DNA of 64,000 nt from NCBI GenBank assembly GCA_963725085.1, contig CAVRXM010000003.1, positions 1 to 64,000 of the forward strand, read 5' to 3'. This document shows positions 35,797-44,501 of the stretch, piece by piece. Origin of the DNA: VRUE01 sp963725085. Its GTDB lineage: Bacteria; Actinomycetota; Thermoleophilia; Solirubrobacterales; 70-9. Every line of letters begins with the position of its first letter. Positions within the stretch are counted from its first letter, which is position 1. Made by a program: the position numbers and the translations under genes. The notes below the pieces were generated by a model. The model made no database searches, was not told the DNA's origin, and saw only the letters and a program-made list of their open reading frames with translations.

Positions 35797-36196
35797 TCGC
35801 TTCTTCGGCGGTGTACTTCGACGGGCACTTGGTGACCAGGGTGTCGGGTTCGCCGACGAAGATCCCGCTCTTCTCGACTGAGCCGGTGAGGACGATCTCG
35901 CGCCCGCCCCGGAACGGGTCCGGGACGGTGCCGGTGTAGGTGACGGGGATGCTCTCGCTTTCGTTGTCGCGGTCGGCGACGCGGAAGCGGAGCTCGGACC
36001 CGTCGTGCTTGACCGACCCTGTCACGACTTTCCCGGTCAGGTCGTAGCTGTTGCCGGGCGGCGCGTTCAGGAGCTGCGAGGGCTCCTTCGCCTCGGTCGA
36101 GGCGCTGAACGAGGTGTAGACCAGGGCGGCGGCAAGCAGCACCGCCGTGCCGAGTGCGACCACGAGCCGGATCTTGCGCTTGCGGCTGGGATCCAC
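35786..36196 (-). CDS. ccmE: CcmE heme chaperone, CxxxY variant
   Basis: 136 residues: a short basic N-terminus, membrane anchor LVVALGTAVLLAAALVYTSF, then an OB-fold periplasmic domain (YDLTGKVVTGSV, LRFRVADRDNES, PDPFRGGREIVLTGSV). CcmE carries heme covalently before delivery to CcmF. The classical heme site is HxxxY; here it is LVTKCPSKY, with Cys124 replacing His and Tyr128 kept. This is the CxxxY type known from archaea and Desulfovibrio. GTG start. Forms an overlapping pair with ccmF. Confidence 0.93.
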   Translation of the reverse strand: MDPSRKRKIRLVVALGTAVLLAAALVYTSFSASTEAKEPSQLLNAPPGNSYDLTGKVVTGSVKHDGSELRFRVADRDNESESIPVTYTGTVPDPFRGGREIVLTGSVEKSGIFVGEPDTLVTKCPSKYTAEEANDS

Positions 36197-36241
36197 GGCA
36201 GCGGATTATCGCAAGGCGCGCCTCTGCGAGAATGGCGGCGA

Positions 36242-36959
36242 ATGCCAGACGGGACTCCCAACGACCCCGTCCTGCTGATCACCGGGGCGAGCAGCGGGAT
36301 CGGCGCCGCGACCGCCCGCGCCGCCGCCGACACCCATCGTCTGGTGCTGGCGGCACGGCGCGAGGAGCCGCTGCAGGAGATCGCCGCCGAGCGTCGGCGG
36401 GCCCGAGCGCGCCATCGCCGTCCGCTGCGACGTGACCGAGTGGGACCAGGTCGAGGCGATGGCGAGCGCCGGGACCGAGGCCTTCGGCCGGATCGACGCC
36501 GTCTTCGCCAACGCCGGCTTCGGCGCCAAGCGCGGGTTCCTCGAGGAGTCGGTCGAGCACTGGCGCTCGATGGTCCTGACCAACGTCTACGGGGTCGCGC
36601 TGACGATCCGCGCCACCCTCCCCCACCTCCTCGAGCGCGGCGACGGCCACTACGTGATCACGAGCTCGGTGGCGGGCCGGCGGGCGCTGCCGGGCTCGCT
36701 CTACTCGGCGACCAAGTGGGCGACGACGGCGATCGGCGAGGCGCTGCGGGCGGAGCTCCGCCAGATGCACGAGAACCACGCGATCAGGGTGACGCTGATC
36801 GAGCCGGGGATGACGGACACGCCGTTCTTCGACAACAGCCCGGGCGAGTCGGCGCTCCGCGACGACGACATCGCCAGAGCGGTGCTCTACGCGCTCGGGC
36901 AGCCGCCGCAGGTCGACGTCAACGAGATCCTGATCCGCCCGGCCTCCCAGCCGACCTAG
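36242..36959 (+). CDS. Short-chain dehydrogenase/reductase, frameshifted
   Basis: 238 residues after ignoring one surplus base at about 36392 (EIAAE then VGGPERAIAVRCDVTEW). Classical SDR: LLITGASSGIGAATARAA (TGxxxGxG), FANAGFG (NNAG position), catalytic ITSSVAGRRALPGSLYSATK with Ser, Tyr and Lys. It reduces or oxidises a small alcohol/ketone with NAD(P); substrate unknown. ATG 36242 is 45 nt from the divergent ccmE start. The end lies 10 nt before the convergent secreted repeat protein. Confidence 0.87.
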
Positions 36960-36969
36960 GCCCGGGAAC

Positions 36970-39869
36970 CTACTTCCGCTTCTTCTTGCCGCAGGGCGTC
37001 TTCACCTTGAGGCGCTTGTTGTTCGCCTTCTTCCCATTCTGCGCGAACAGCTTCACCGACGCCCGGAGCGTCTTCGGCTTCTTGCCCTTCTTCTTCGGGC
37101 AGATGTTGAGGCTGTTCGTGAGGATCCCCTTCTTGCCGCCGCGGACGGTGAGTTCGAACCTCGAGACCGGCACGTCGGGGACGGTGTTGAACGAGTTCCG
37201 GATCCGGCCCTTCGAGGTGTCGATCTTGCCGGCGACGTCGATGTCGATCTGGCCGTGGAGGGAGGCGACCAGGTCGGGCAGAAGGTTGTCGGAGGACCGC
37301 AGCCGCACCGGCCCTTCGAGCGGCTTGTCGAGCAGCGGGGTGAAGGCGCGGGCGAACCCGTAGCGCGAGTTGTCCGGGCAGGCGTTCGCCGCGAACTGCG
37401 TTCGGGTGCAGACTTTGGCGATGTTGGCCTGGTCGAGGATCAGGCCCTTCGGCAGGGTGACGACGGCGCGGCCGATGTTGGCGTCTCCGTCGCGGGCGTT
37501 GAGGACGGCCTTCAACTTCGGGTTCTTCGCCCGCTTCGTCGCGCCGAGCATCTGCAGCGAGAGCTTCGGCTTGAAGGGCAGCCCATCGCACCCGTTCCAC
37601 TGGTAGGGGACGGTCACGGGGAAGGCGGTGAAGGTCGCCGCGTCGGCCGGGTTCGCGCCGCCGCCGCGGAGGGTCGCGCCGACCGCCATCGGCGCGCAGT
37701 TGGTCCCGTCCAGGGAGAAGTTCTTGCGGTCGAGGTCGACGTCGACCGAGCTGATGTCGAGCAGGGCGCCGCCGAAGACGTGCGGGATCGGGTCGGAGAC
37801 CGCGTGGACCTGGGCGGTTTCGCGATCGACCATGAGGGCCACCCTCAGCACGACCGAGCCGAGATCGAATGGCCCGGCCGTGGCTGGGGTGACTACCGCC
37901 AGGGACAGGGGGGCCCCAGCGTATGGGCCGGCAAGGAACACCTTGCCGCCGATTTGGAGCGGCTCGCCGCTGCCGGTGTGGACGGTGGCGGTGCCGACAA
38001 AGCTCGAGCTCGGGCAGCTGGACACGGCGGCCTCGGTCTTGCCGGGGTTGGCGGCCGCCGCAGCGAGGGCCGACCCCGGGCAGTACTTGAGGCCGGCGAG
38101 CTTGGCGGTGAGGCCCGGCGGCAGGTCGACCGTCGCGCCTTTCAGCTCCTGGTCGCCCGCGGCCCGGGTCATGTGGATGCGGAACGGGCTGTAGGCGCCG
38201 CCCTTCGGGTTGTCGGTCGTCGCTTTGAAGCCGGGAGCGAACGGGCGCGCCGCCATCGATGCGGCGCAGGCTCCGCCGGCCGGGGCCGAGCTGAGGGTGA
38301 AGTCGTCGGACGGGGTCGCCGGCGGGTTGCCGGTCCAGGGAGTCAACGAGGTCGTGGCCTCGTGCGGCCCGCAGGTCGGCGGGCTCGTCAGCGGCGCCCG
38401 CTGCCCATCGTTGAAGTCGAGCTTGAACGAGGTGAATGGGACCTCGGGCAGGCCCGGCAGCGGCGCCCGGCCGAACTTCCCGTCGTCGAAGACCGCCGTC
38501 AGGCGACCGTTCTGGGGGTCGGCCTTGACGTTGCCGATCAGGCGCGCCGAGATCCCGTAACGGGTCGAGCCGGCGACGACGAAGAGGCGGTAGAGGTCGC
38601 CGGAGTTAGGGTCGGTGCTCTTCGGCTGGCCGACGTATACATCGCCGGTCAGCGAGCCCGGCGGAAGCGGCGGGGTCTCGATCGAGACCGTCCCGATCTT
38701 CGAATCCGGCGGGCATGCGACCGGGTTCCTGGTGCCCTTGCCGAACTGTTCATCGCTGCAGGCGACGAGGCCGTTGGCGGCCGAGGGGTCGATGCCCATC
38801 CCGACCGGCAGCGTCACCTCGGCGCGCTTGGTATGCGAGCTCTCGCGGGCGCCGCCGCCGTTTATGTGGGGCACCTGGACGTCGGTCACCGCCCCCGCCG
38901 GGGAGTCGGTCGCCGCCTGGCCGGGGTCGACTTCGAGCGACGGTTCGTAGGGGACGCCCTCGCAATCGATCGGTTTTTTCCCTTCCGGCAGCGGCGATTC
39001 GAACTGCGGCTCGGCGCTCTGTGGGAACGAGTACCCCCCCGACGCCAGTTCTTCCTTCGAGGCCGCCAGCAGCCAGGTCGAGTAGATCCCTTCGAACCCC
39101 GCCTGTTCGGGGTCGAGGCATGTGCTCGGAGTCGTGATGAACGTCCCGTCTCCAGATTGCCCGTTGAAGGTCAGCCGGTTGGTCAGGACTTTGGCGCCCG
39201 AGCGGCGGTTCGGGGACGTCGATCGTGAATCCCTCGTGGTAGTCGCCGTCCCAGGCAACGTCGGCTTTCAGGTAGACGGCGTTGCCGGCGAGGCTGAGCC
39301 CGAAGAGCGCCGGCTGGCCTTCTTCCGGGACGAGGTTGTAGACGGGAACTTTGGTCACCCCTTCGACCGGCGGCGTGACGACCCCGGCCACCGAGAGGGT
39401 GACGGCGCTGACGCCGACCTGCGACAGCGGCGCGCTGGTGGCGCATTTCGAGGGGTCGGCGATTTCTTCGCACTGCGGCGTCGCCTGCGGGTTGACGGTG
39501 AGCCCGACGGGGAGGTCGACCCTCACTTTGCCGAGCACGCCGACCGGGGTTTTCATCCCTGGCAGTGGGCCTTCGGTGTACTTGACCGTGAACTGGGTGA
39601 ACCCCACCTCTGGATGAGCGGCGGCTTCTTCGAAGAACTGGCCCGGCGTGGCGACCGAGCATTCAGGCAGGTCGCTCGTACAGGTCCCGGCCTGCCAGCC
39701 GTCGGCCGGGGTGTGCGGGTGGTTCTGCGGGGCGATGATGTCGCTGGTCGCCGCCAGCGCCGAGGAGCCCGGGAGCACCGAGGAGCCCGAGCAGCCCAAG
39801 GGCTACGATCGGGGCCAGTCGTCGGCGTATGCTCCGCGGCGTCCCCCCCGTTTCCCTGCCTCCGGACAT
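36970..39869 (-). CDS. Large secreted repeat protein of unknown function, two frameshifts
   Basis: About 965 residues after ignoring surplus bases at 39761 and 39196. Signal peptide RRRLAPIVALGLLGLLGAPG then LLALAATSD. The mature protein repeats a module of roughly 100-200 residues: a LPxGL/M segment (DLPVGLTVNP, TLPVGMGIDP, DLPPGLTAKL, TLPKGLILDQ), a Cys, and a second Cys in CPxxSxxG (CPPDSKIGT, CPSSSFVGT, CPDNSRYGF). The very C-terminus is strongly basic (CPKKKGKKPK, CGKKKRK). No known enzyme motif. The pattern suggests an extracellular beta-sandwich array with one disulfide per module, perhaps a surface or wall protein bound through its basic tail (inference). Confidence 0.75.
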
Positions 39870-39958
39870 CACGTCCAAGGCACAATAGTTGATATTCGCG
39901 GGATCACTCATTATTTTTGGGTAGTGAGATCACCGACAATCTGGGTAAAGGCTTTCCA

Positions 39959-40258
39959 ATGACCTCTCTGATGAAACAAAACGGAAACGCAGAAGCACTC
40001 GATTGGCAGCGCCTGGCACGGGCAAATACCCACGCACTCCGCATCTCAATCCTCGAAGTGCTGACCATCGACGGCGGGCGGACCCTCTCCCCCAAAGACC
40101 TGAGCATCGAGCTGCAGGCTCCGCTCAGCACCGTCAACTACCACGTGACTGAGCTCGCGCGGAGTGACCTGCTCGAGCTGACCGGCGAAAGGCAGGTGCG
40201 GGGGGCGGTCGAGCACTTCTATCGCCCGTCGAGCAACGGGGTAAGGGCTTTCGGCTAG
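39959..40258 (+). CDS. ArsR-like winged-helix DNA-binding protein
   Basis: 99 residues from ATG 39959 (an in-frame TTG at 39917 would add 14). Helices ALRISILEVLTIDGGRTLSP, KDLSIELQAPLSTVNYHVTE as the HTH, and a wing ELTGERQVRGAVEHFYRP: a winged helix of the ArsR/HTH_20 type with no metal site. The codon use and AT content of the first third and of the upstream region differ from neighbours. The gene is divergent from the secreted repeat protein across about 90 bp of AT-rich DNA containing GTGA-ga-TCAC (39926-39935), so it may regulate that protein. Confidence 0.82.
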   Translation: MTSLMKQNGNAEALDWQRLARANTHALRISILEVLTIDGGRTLSPKDLSIELQAPLSTVNYHVTELARSDLLELTGERQVRGAVEHFYRPSSNGVRAFG

Positions 40259-40284
40259 CCGGCCGAGGGAGCGGGTTCGCCTGC

Positions 40285-41145
40285 TCAGCCGCCGCCGTAG
40301 GCGACGACGAGATCGGTGGCCACGCCGACGAAGAAGCCGGCGGAGAGCAGCCAGAGGCCGAGCTCGCGGTGGCCGAGTCTGCGCATCCCGGTCCAGACCT
40401 CTCCGATCACGTAGAGGACCGCGCCGCCGGCCAGGGCGTAGAAGGCGAGTTCGAGCGGTTCGGAGCTGACGCTGTAGCCGACCATCGAGCCGAGCAGAGT
40501 CGGCCCGCCCGCGAGGAGGCCGGCGAGGCCGAGCCATCGCCAGGACGGGCGTACGTCGCCCAGAGGCCCGACGATCCCGAACCCCTCGGTTGCGTTGTGG
40601 AGGGCGAAGCCGATGATCAGGACCGTCGCCAGCCCGATCTCCCCGGCGCTGGCCGAGACCCCGATCGCGAGGCCCTCGGCGAAGTTGTGGAGGCCGATCG
40701 CGACCGCGATCGTCATTCCCGTCTGCAGCGCCCGCGCACGGGTGAGATCGCGGAGCTCGGCCTCGGCCGCCCCGAACTCGGCGACGTCGACGGCTCCCCC
40801 TGCGATCGGCGGCAGCGGCCGGACGCGGCGCAGCCGCCGTTCGACGGTGCCGATCCCGGCGCTGCCGATCGCGAACCCGGCGGCGAGCATCAGCGCCAGG
40901 GCGATCGCGTGGCCGAGCCCGCCCTGACCGTCCTTGTAGGAGTTGACGGCGGACTCGACGATCTCGATCGCGTGGGCCATGACGTCGACGAAGATGAAGC
41001 CGAGGATCCCGACCGCGAACATCGCCAGGCCGACCCGGGTCGCCGACCCGACCCGGTGCAGGCGGCCGAAGGGCAGGCCGAGGAAGATCGTGAAGCCGGC
41101 GAGGGCGCCGAGGAGTGTCGTTTCGAGGAAAGTCAGGATTCCGAC
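40285..41145 (-). CDS. ZIP-family metal transporter, start unresolved
   Basis: About 285 residues. Helices 4 and 5 carry the metal-site motifs HNFAEGLAIG and HNATEGFG; the cytoplasmic loop after helix 3 is long (TVERRLRRVRPL and onward). ZIP proteins take up Zn2+, Fe2+ or Mn2+. The frame clearly continues upstream of the internal ATG at 41022 through VGILTFLETTLLGALAGFTI, the expected first helix, but has no usable start; the ATG at 41150 is one base out of register. A small indel near 41145 is likely. The convergent HTH gene ends 26 nt away. Confidence 0.85.
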   Translation of the reverse strand, partial: VGILTFLETTLLGALAGFTIFLGLPFGRLHRVGSATRVGLAMFAVGILGFIFVDVMAHAIEIVESAVNSYKDGQGGLGHAIALALMLAAGFAIGSAGIGTVERRLRRVRPLPPIAGGAVDVAEFGAAEAELRDLTRARALQTGMTIAVAIGLHNFAEGLAIGVSASAGEIGLATVLIIGFALHNATEGFGIVGPLGDVRPSWRWLGLAGLLAGGPTLLGSMVGYSVSSEPLELAFYALAGGAVLYVIGEVWTGMRRLGHRELGLWLLSAGFFVGVATDLVVAYGGG

Positions 41146-41205
41146 CTCATCGATTAGGCTACCCTAACCTCCGAGGAGTCGCCTACCTCTTCGGAGATCG
41201 AGCGC

Positions 41206-41652
41206 CTAGAAGAGCCGCACCCGCTGGCGCGAGAGCAGGAAGCCGTGGCCGTTGCGGAGGTTGCGGCAGCGCACCCCGACTTCTTCGCTGGTGCAGCGGA
41301 AGCGGCCCTTGCGCAGCGATTCCCCGTAGGGGAGCACGGGGCCGGCGCGGAAGGCCGAGTCGCTGACACAGCCGTAGCTGGCCCGGCCCTTGTCGCCGAC
41401 GAAGAGGGAGCCGCCGTAGTCGAATTCGCAGCTCTTCGGCTTCTTCGGCAGCGGCCAGGAGTGGTGGATGATGTCGCAGCGGGCGCCCTGCTCGGTCATG
41501 ATGCAGCCGATGTTCCGGCTCGGGGCTTCGAAGCCCTTGAAGGCGACAGCGTCAGAGGCGGGAAGAATGGTCAGCGCCAGAGCACTCGCGAGCAGGAGGC
41601 TGCCTCGCCGGGCGAACCGAAGATGCTCGCCGCCGGGAATTGCTCCGATCAC
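41206..41652 (-). CDS. Secreted small cysteine protein (DUF6636-like)
   Basis: 148 residues. Signal peptide (RRGSLLLASALALTILPASDAVA), then FEAPSRNIGCIMTEQGARCD, CEFDYGGSLFVGDKGRASYG, and FRCTSEEVGVRCRNLRNGHG. The pairs of Cys in [S-x-NIxC...RCDI] and [F-x-C...G-V-x-C-x-N] fit the DUF6636 pattern seen in actinobacterial exported proteins. Function unknown; likely two disulfides. It lies downstream of tRNA-Gly on the same strand. Confidence 0.72.
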   Translation of the reverse strand: MIGAIPGGEHLRFARRGSLLLASALALTILPASDAVAFKGFEAPSRNIGCIMTEQGARCDIIHHSWPLPKKPKSCEFDYGGSLFVGDKGRASYGCVSDSAFRAGPVLPYGESLRKGRFRCTSEEVGVRCRNLRNGHGFLLSRQRVRLF

Positions 41653-41687
41653 GGCGCGATTGTACCCCTCGCCCTGCCGAAGAGATA

Positions 41688-41760
41688 AGCGGACGACGGG
41701 TCTCGAACCCGCGACCTCGAGCTTGGGAAGCTCGCGCTCTACCAGCTGAGCTACGTCCGC
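41688..41760 (-). tRNA. tRNA-Gly (anticodon CCC)
   Basis: 73 nt. Acceptor GCGGACG pairs with CGTCCGC; D arm GCTCAGCTGGTAGAGC; anticodon stem CGAGC/GCTCG with loop TTCCCAA, giving CCC; T arm GCGGGTTCGAGACCCGT; discriminator T (U73). CCA is not encoded. Confidence 0.97.
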
Positions 41761-41823
41761 GTTCGCGGAATTCTAGGGCCGGCGGGCCGGTCCCGGCGGG
41801 CGGCGCCGATCTAACCTTCAGGG

Positions 41824-42339
41824 GTGAGCGCCCGCGCCCTGATCGCCTTCCTCGCCGTCCTCGCCGTGATCGGCCTGCTCGGCTTCGGCCTGCTGAGCAA
41901 GGGCAAGGCCAGCATCGCCGTCGGCGATCCCGTTCCCGACAAGACCCTGCCCAATCTCGAGGGCGGCGGCGAAGGCTCGATCGCCGACTACCGAGGGCGC
42001 TGGGTGCTGGTCAACCTCTGGGCCTCCTGGTGCGACCCCTGCCGGGCCGAGGCGCCGGTGCTGGAGGAATTCTCCAGCGAGCCACCCGGGACGACGGTCC
42101 TCGGAATCAACGTCCAGGACAACAGCGACGACGCCATCGCGTTCGTCCGTGAGCACCGGTTGACCTATCCGGAGCTGCGCTCGGTCGGCGACGAACGGAC
42201 CGAAGCGTTCGGTTCGACCGGCGTCCCCGAGAACTTCCTCGTCGACCCCACCGGCCACCTGGCGCTGATCTGGCGCGGCGTCGTCGACAGCACGTTCCTC
42301 GACGAACAGGTCGCCCCGCTGATCGGGGAAGGCCGATGA
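41824..42339 (+). CDS. CcmG/ResA-type thiol-disulfide oxidoreductase
   Basis: 171 residues: N-terminal membrane anchor LIAFLAVLAVIGLLGFGLLS, then a thioredoxin fold with active site WASWCDPCRAEAP, the cis-Pro STGVPENFLVD and GINVQDNSDDAIAF. It keeps the heme-binding cysteines of apocytochrome c reduced on the outer face of the membrane. GTG start at 41824. It overlaps the next gene, ccmH (ATGA), which fixes its role as CcmG rather than a general TlpA. Confidence 0.92.
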   Translation: MSARALIAFLAVLAVIGLLGFGLLSKGKASIAVGDPVPDKTLPNLEGGGEGSIADYRGRWVLVNLWASWCDPCRAEAPVLEEFSSEPPGTTVLGINVQDNSDDAIAFVREHRLTYPELRSVGDERTEAFGSTGVPENFLVDPTGHLALIWRGVVDSTFLDEQVAPLIGEGR

Positions 42340-42804
42340 GGCGGCTGCTGCTGGCGACGGCGGTCGCGCTCCTGGCGGCCGCCCCGACCGCGCTCGCGGC
42401 GACGCCGCAGACGAGCCTCACCGAGATCGAAGGCGAGGTGATGTGCCCGATCTGCGGGACCCTGCTCGAACTCTCCGAATCCCCCCAGGCCGCGCGCGAG
42501 CGCGCGTTCATCTCGGGGCTGATCGCCGAAGGGAGGACGAAGTCCGAAATCAAGGACGAACTCGTCGCCCAGTACGGAGACCGGGTCCTCGCCCTGCCCG
42601 AGGGAGAGCGGGTTCAACCTGTCCGCCTACCTGGTTCCCGCAATCGCCTTCCTGCTGGCCGCCGCGGCGGTGGCGATCAGCGTCTGGCGCTGGCGCACCC
42701 GCCCCCGGGGCTCGGCCGGCGACGACGGAGACACGCCGCCGAAGGCGCCCTCCGGCGAGGAGGCCGAGCGCCTCGACGCCGACCTCGCCCGCTACGACCT
42801 CTAG
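42336..42804 (+). CDS. ccmH: CcmH-type cytochrome c maturation protein, frameshifted
   Basis: 155 residues after ignoring one surplus base at 42609 (LPEGE then GFNLSAYLVP). Signal peptide (LLLATAVALLAAAPTALA), three-helix CcmH domain with the LRCPxC-type motif GEVMCPICGTLLELSES and EIKDELVAQYGDRVLALP, then a single membrane anchor SAYLVPAIAFLLAAAAVAIS. It reduces/hands over apocytochrome to CcmF. The TAG (42802-42804) lies inside the target duplication of the insertion sequence that follows. Confidence 0.9.
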
Positions 42805-42805
42805 G
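42801..42805. repeat. Left target-site duplication of the IS (CTAGG)
   Basis: CTAGG directly before the IS end TGTAG, identical to 43865-43869. It contains the ccmH stop codon TAG. Confidence 0.85.
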
Positions 42806-43864
42806 TGTAGCTACCAGGACTGTCAGCTCGGCGAGCGGAGCGGCGGGCGGACTTGTGGCCGAGGGAGCCGTGTCGTCGGGGGAAGTTGTAGTGGGTGAGC
42901 CAGCCAGGTAGCGCCGTGGTGCGCTCGGCTGAGGAGCCGTAGATGGCTCCGTAGGCCCAGCGGTTTTGAGAGTCTGGATGAAGCGCTCGGCCTTGCCGTT
43001 GGTGCGTGGCCGGTAGGGCTGAGTGAAGCAGGTGGCTGCATACCGAGCTCGGCGGCAGGCGACGGCGTGGACGTGGGAGCGGTAGCAGGAGCCGTTGTCG
43101 CTCATCACGCGCTCGACGCGTGATCCCCAGCGAGGCGAACCAGCGAGACGGCTCGACGCAGGAAGCCGGCGGCGTGTCGGGCCGCGGCTCGTCGGCGCAG
43201 GACCTCGACGTAGGCGAGGCGGGTGGCGTCATCGACGCAGACGTGGACGAACTCCCAGCCGGCCCCCCGTTCGGCGGCCCGTCGCCTGCAGTTCGCCTCT
43301 GGGTTCGCGGTGAGCCGCGTGACCCGGTGCCCGAGCGCCCCCGATCCGCCCGAGCTTCTTGACGTCGACGTGGATGAGCTCGCCGGCTCGCGTGCGCTCG
43401 TAGCGATTGGGAGGCTCGGGTGGCGCGTAGCCGAGAGCGCTTGCCGAGCTCGATCCGCTGCAGCCACCGCGAGACGGTGGAGAGCGCCATGTCGCAGGAT
43501 TTCGGCGATCTCGGCGGCGGTCATCCGCAGCCGGCGCAGCGCCTCGATCGCCACGACGCGATCGGGCGGCAAGGCGCGTGGGTCGGCGCTCGGGGCGCGA
43601 GCTGCGGTCGAGCAGGCCAGGTCTCGCCCTCGGCGCGCCAGCGGGCGAGCCACTTGCGGGCGGTGCGCTCGCTGACGGAGGCGGCCTCGGCCGCCGCCGT
43701 CAGCGACCAGTCCTGCTCTTCGATGCGTTAGACGAGCAGCAGGCGGGAGTTCGGACAGCTGCGGGCGTTACCGTGGATCTTCATCCGGTGTCCTCCTTGT
43801 TGCTGGGTGGGTAGCACCCTCAGCCTTCAAGGAGGCCCGGATGACAATGTGGTGAGGAACTACA
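42806..43864 (-). mobile_element. IS481-family insertion sequence, decayed
   Basis: 1059 bp bounded by TGTAGCTACCAGGACTGTCA (left) and, inverted, TGTAGTTCCTCACCACATTGTCA-like sequence (right), sharing TGTAG-N-T-N-C. A 5-bp duplication CTAGG flanks it. Length, TGT ends, CTAG target and the transposase content all fit the IS481 family. It lies between two convergent genes, ccmH and a ParA-like gene. Confidence 0.9.
42815..43784 (-). pseudogene. IS481-type transposase, broken
   Basis: ATG 43784 after AAGGAGGA gives MKIHGNARSCPNSRLLLV, then an in-frame TAA (43728-43730) where family members continue RIEEQ. Further on, pieces in different frames contain an HTH (ALRRLRMTAAEIAEILRHG), the first catalytic Asp (HVCVDDATRLAYVEVL), the second (SDNGSCYRS) and the catalytic Glu (RTNGKAERFIQTLK), i.e. 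the DDE residues are all still encoded. At least three frame changes plus the nonsense codon make it non-functional as read; the nonsense codon cannot be explained by a surplus base. The 3' end is approximate. Confidence 0.85.
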
Positions 43865-43869
43865 CTAGG
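43865..43869. repeat. Right target-site duplication of the IS (CTAGG)
   Basis: CTAGG directly after the IS end. It contains the stop codon (TAG on the minus strand) of the ParA-like gene. Confidence 0.85.
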
Positions 43870-44501
43870 CGCTCGTCTCGACGATGCCGTCGACCACTCG
43901 CCGCAGCCGCCGCGGGACGCGCGACCTCGCGCACGAAGCGAGGACGCGATCGGCTCGGGGGGCGGCTGCACGCAGTGAGCTCGGGTCGTCGAGTGCCGGC
44001 CCGTCGATGACGACGACGTCGTAGGCGGCCCGCAGTCTCTCGATCGCGTGCCCGAAGCTCTCGGAGGAGAGCAGCATCGGCCCGAGCCCGGTCGGGCTCC
44101 CGGCGACGATGCAGACCAGCGGCGCCGCCGCGAGGCTGGAGCCGGGACCGGCGAGGATCACGGCCTGGAGGATCTCCGGCGCCTCGGCCTCGTGCGGCGA
44201 GGTACTCGCCGAATCCCGGCTCCGGGTCGAGGCCGAGCTTCGCCGCCAGGCCGGGATTCGCGAAATCGCACTCGAGCAGCGCCGCCTTGCGCCCGGCCGC
44301 CGCCGCGGCGGCGGCCATCCCGACGGCGAGCTCGGAGCGCTCCTCGTGCCCGGTCACGAGGACGACGCCCGGGCCGAGCTTCGACCACAGCGCCAGCAGG
44401 GCATCGAGGCCGGAGCGGTCGAGCGAACCCGCGCGATCGTCCTCGACACCGCTGATCGGGACCTGGGCCACGAGCGGCGGCCGGCCTCGCCCGAACATCA
44501 C
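43865..44501 (-). CDS. ParA/CpsD-like P-loop protein with degenerate Walker A, frameshifted
   Basis: 211 residues after ignoring one surplus base at 44192 (GEYLAA then EAEAPEILQAVI). The fold is that of MinD/ParA or tyrosine-kinase CpsD domains: ALLECDFANPGLAAKLGL (A' motif) and AYDVVVIDGPAL (Walker B). The Walker A position reads VLVTGHEERSELAVGMA, without the GKT/S lysine-threonine, so ATP hydrolysis is doubtful. GTG 44501 (or ATG 44498) overlaps the argS stop, so it is coupled to argS. The stop TAG lies in the IS target duplication. Confidence 0.72.

Noticed and set aside
43700..43784. IS transposase as an intact or two-frame (ORF A/B) gene
   Set aside because: An in-frame TAA at codon 19 and several frame changes break it; IS481 transposases are normally a single frame.
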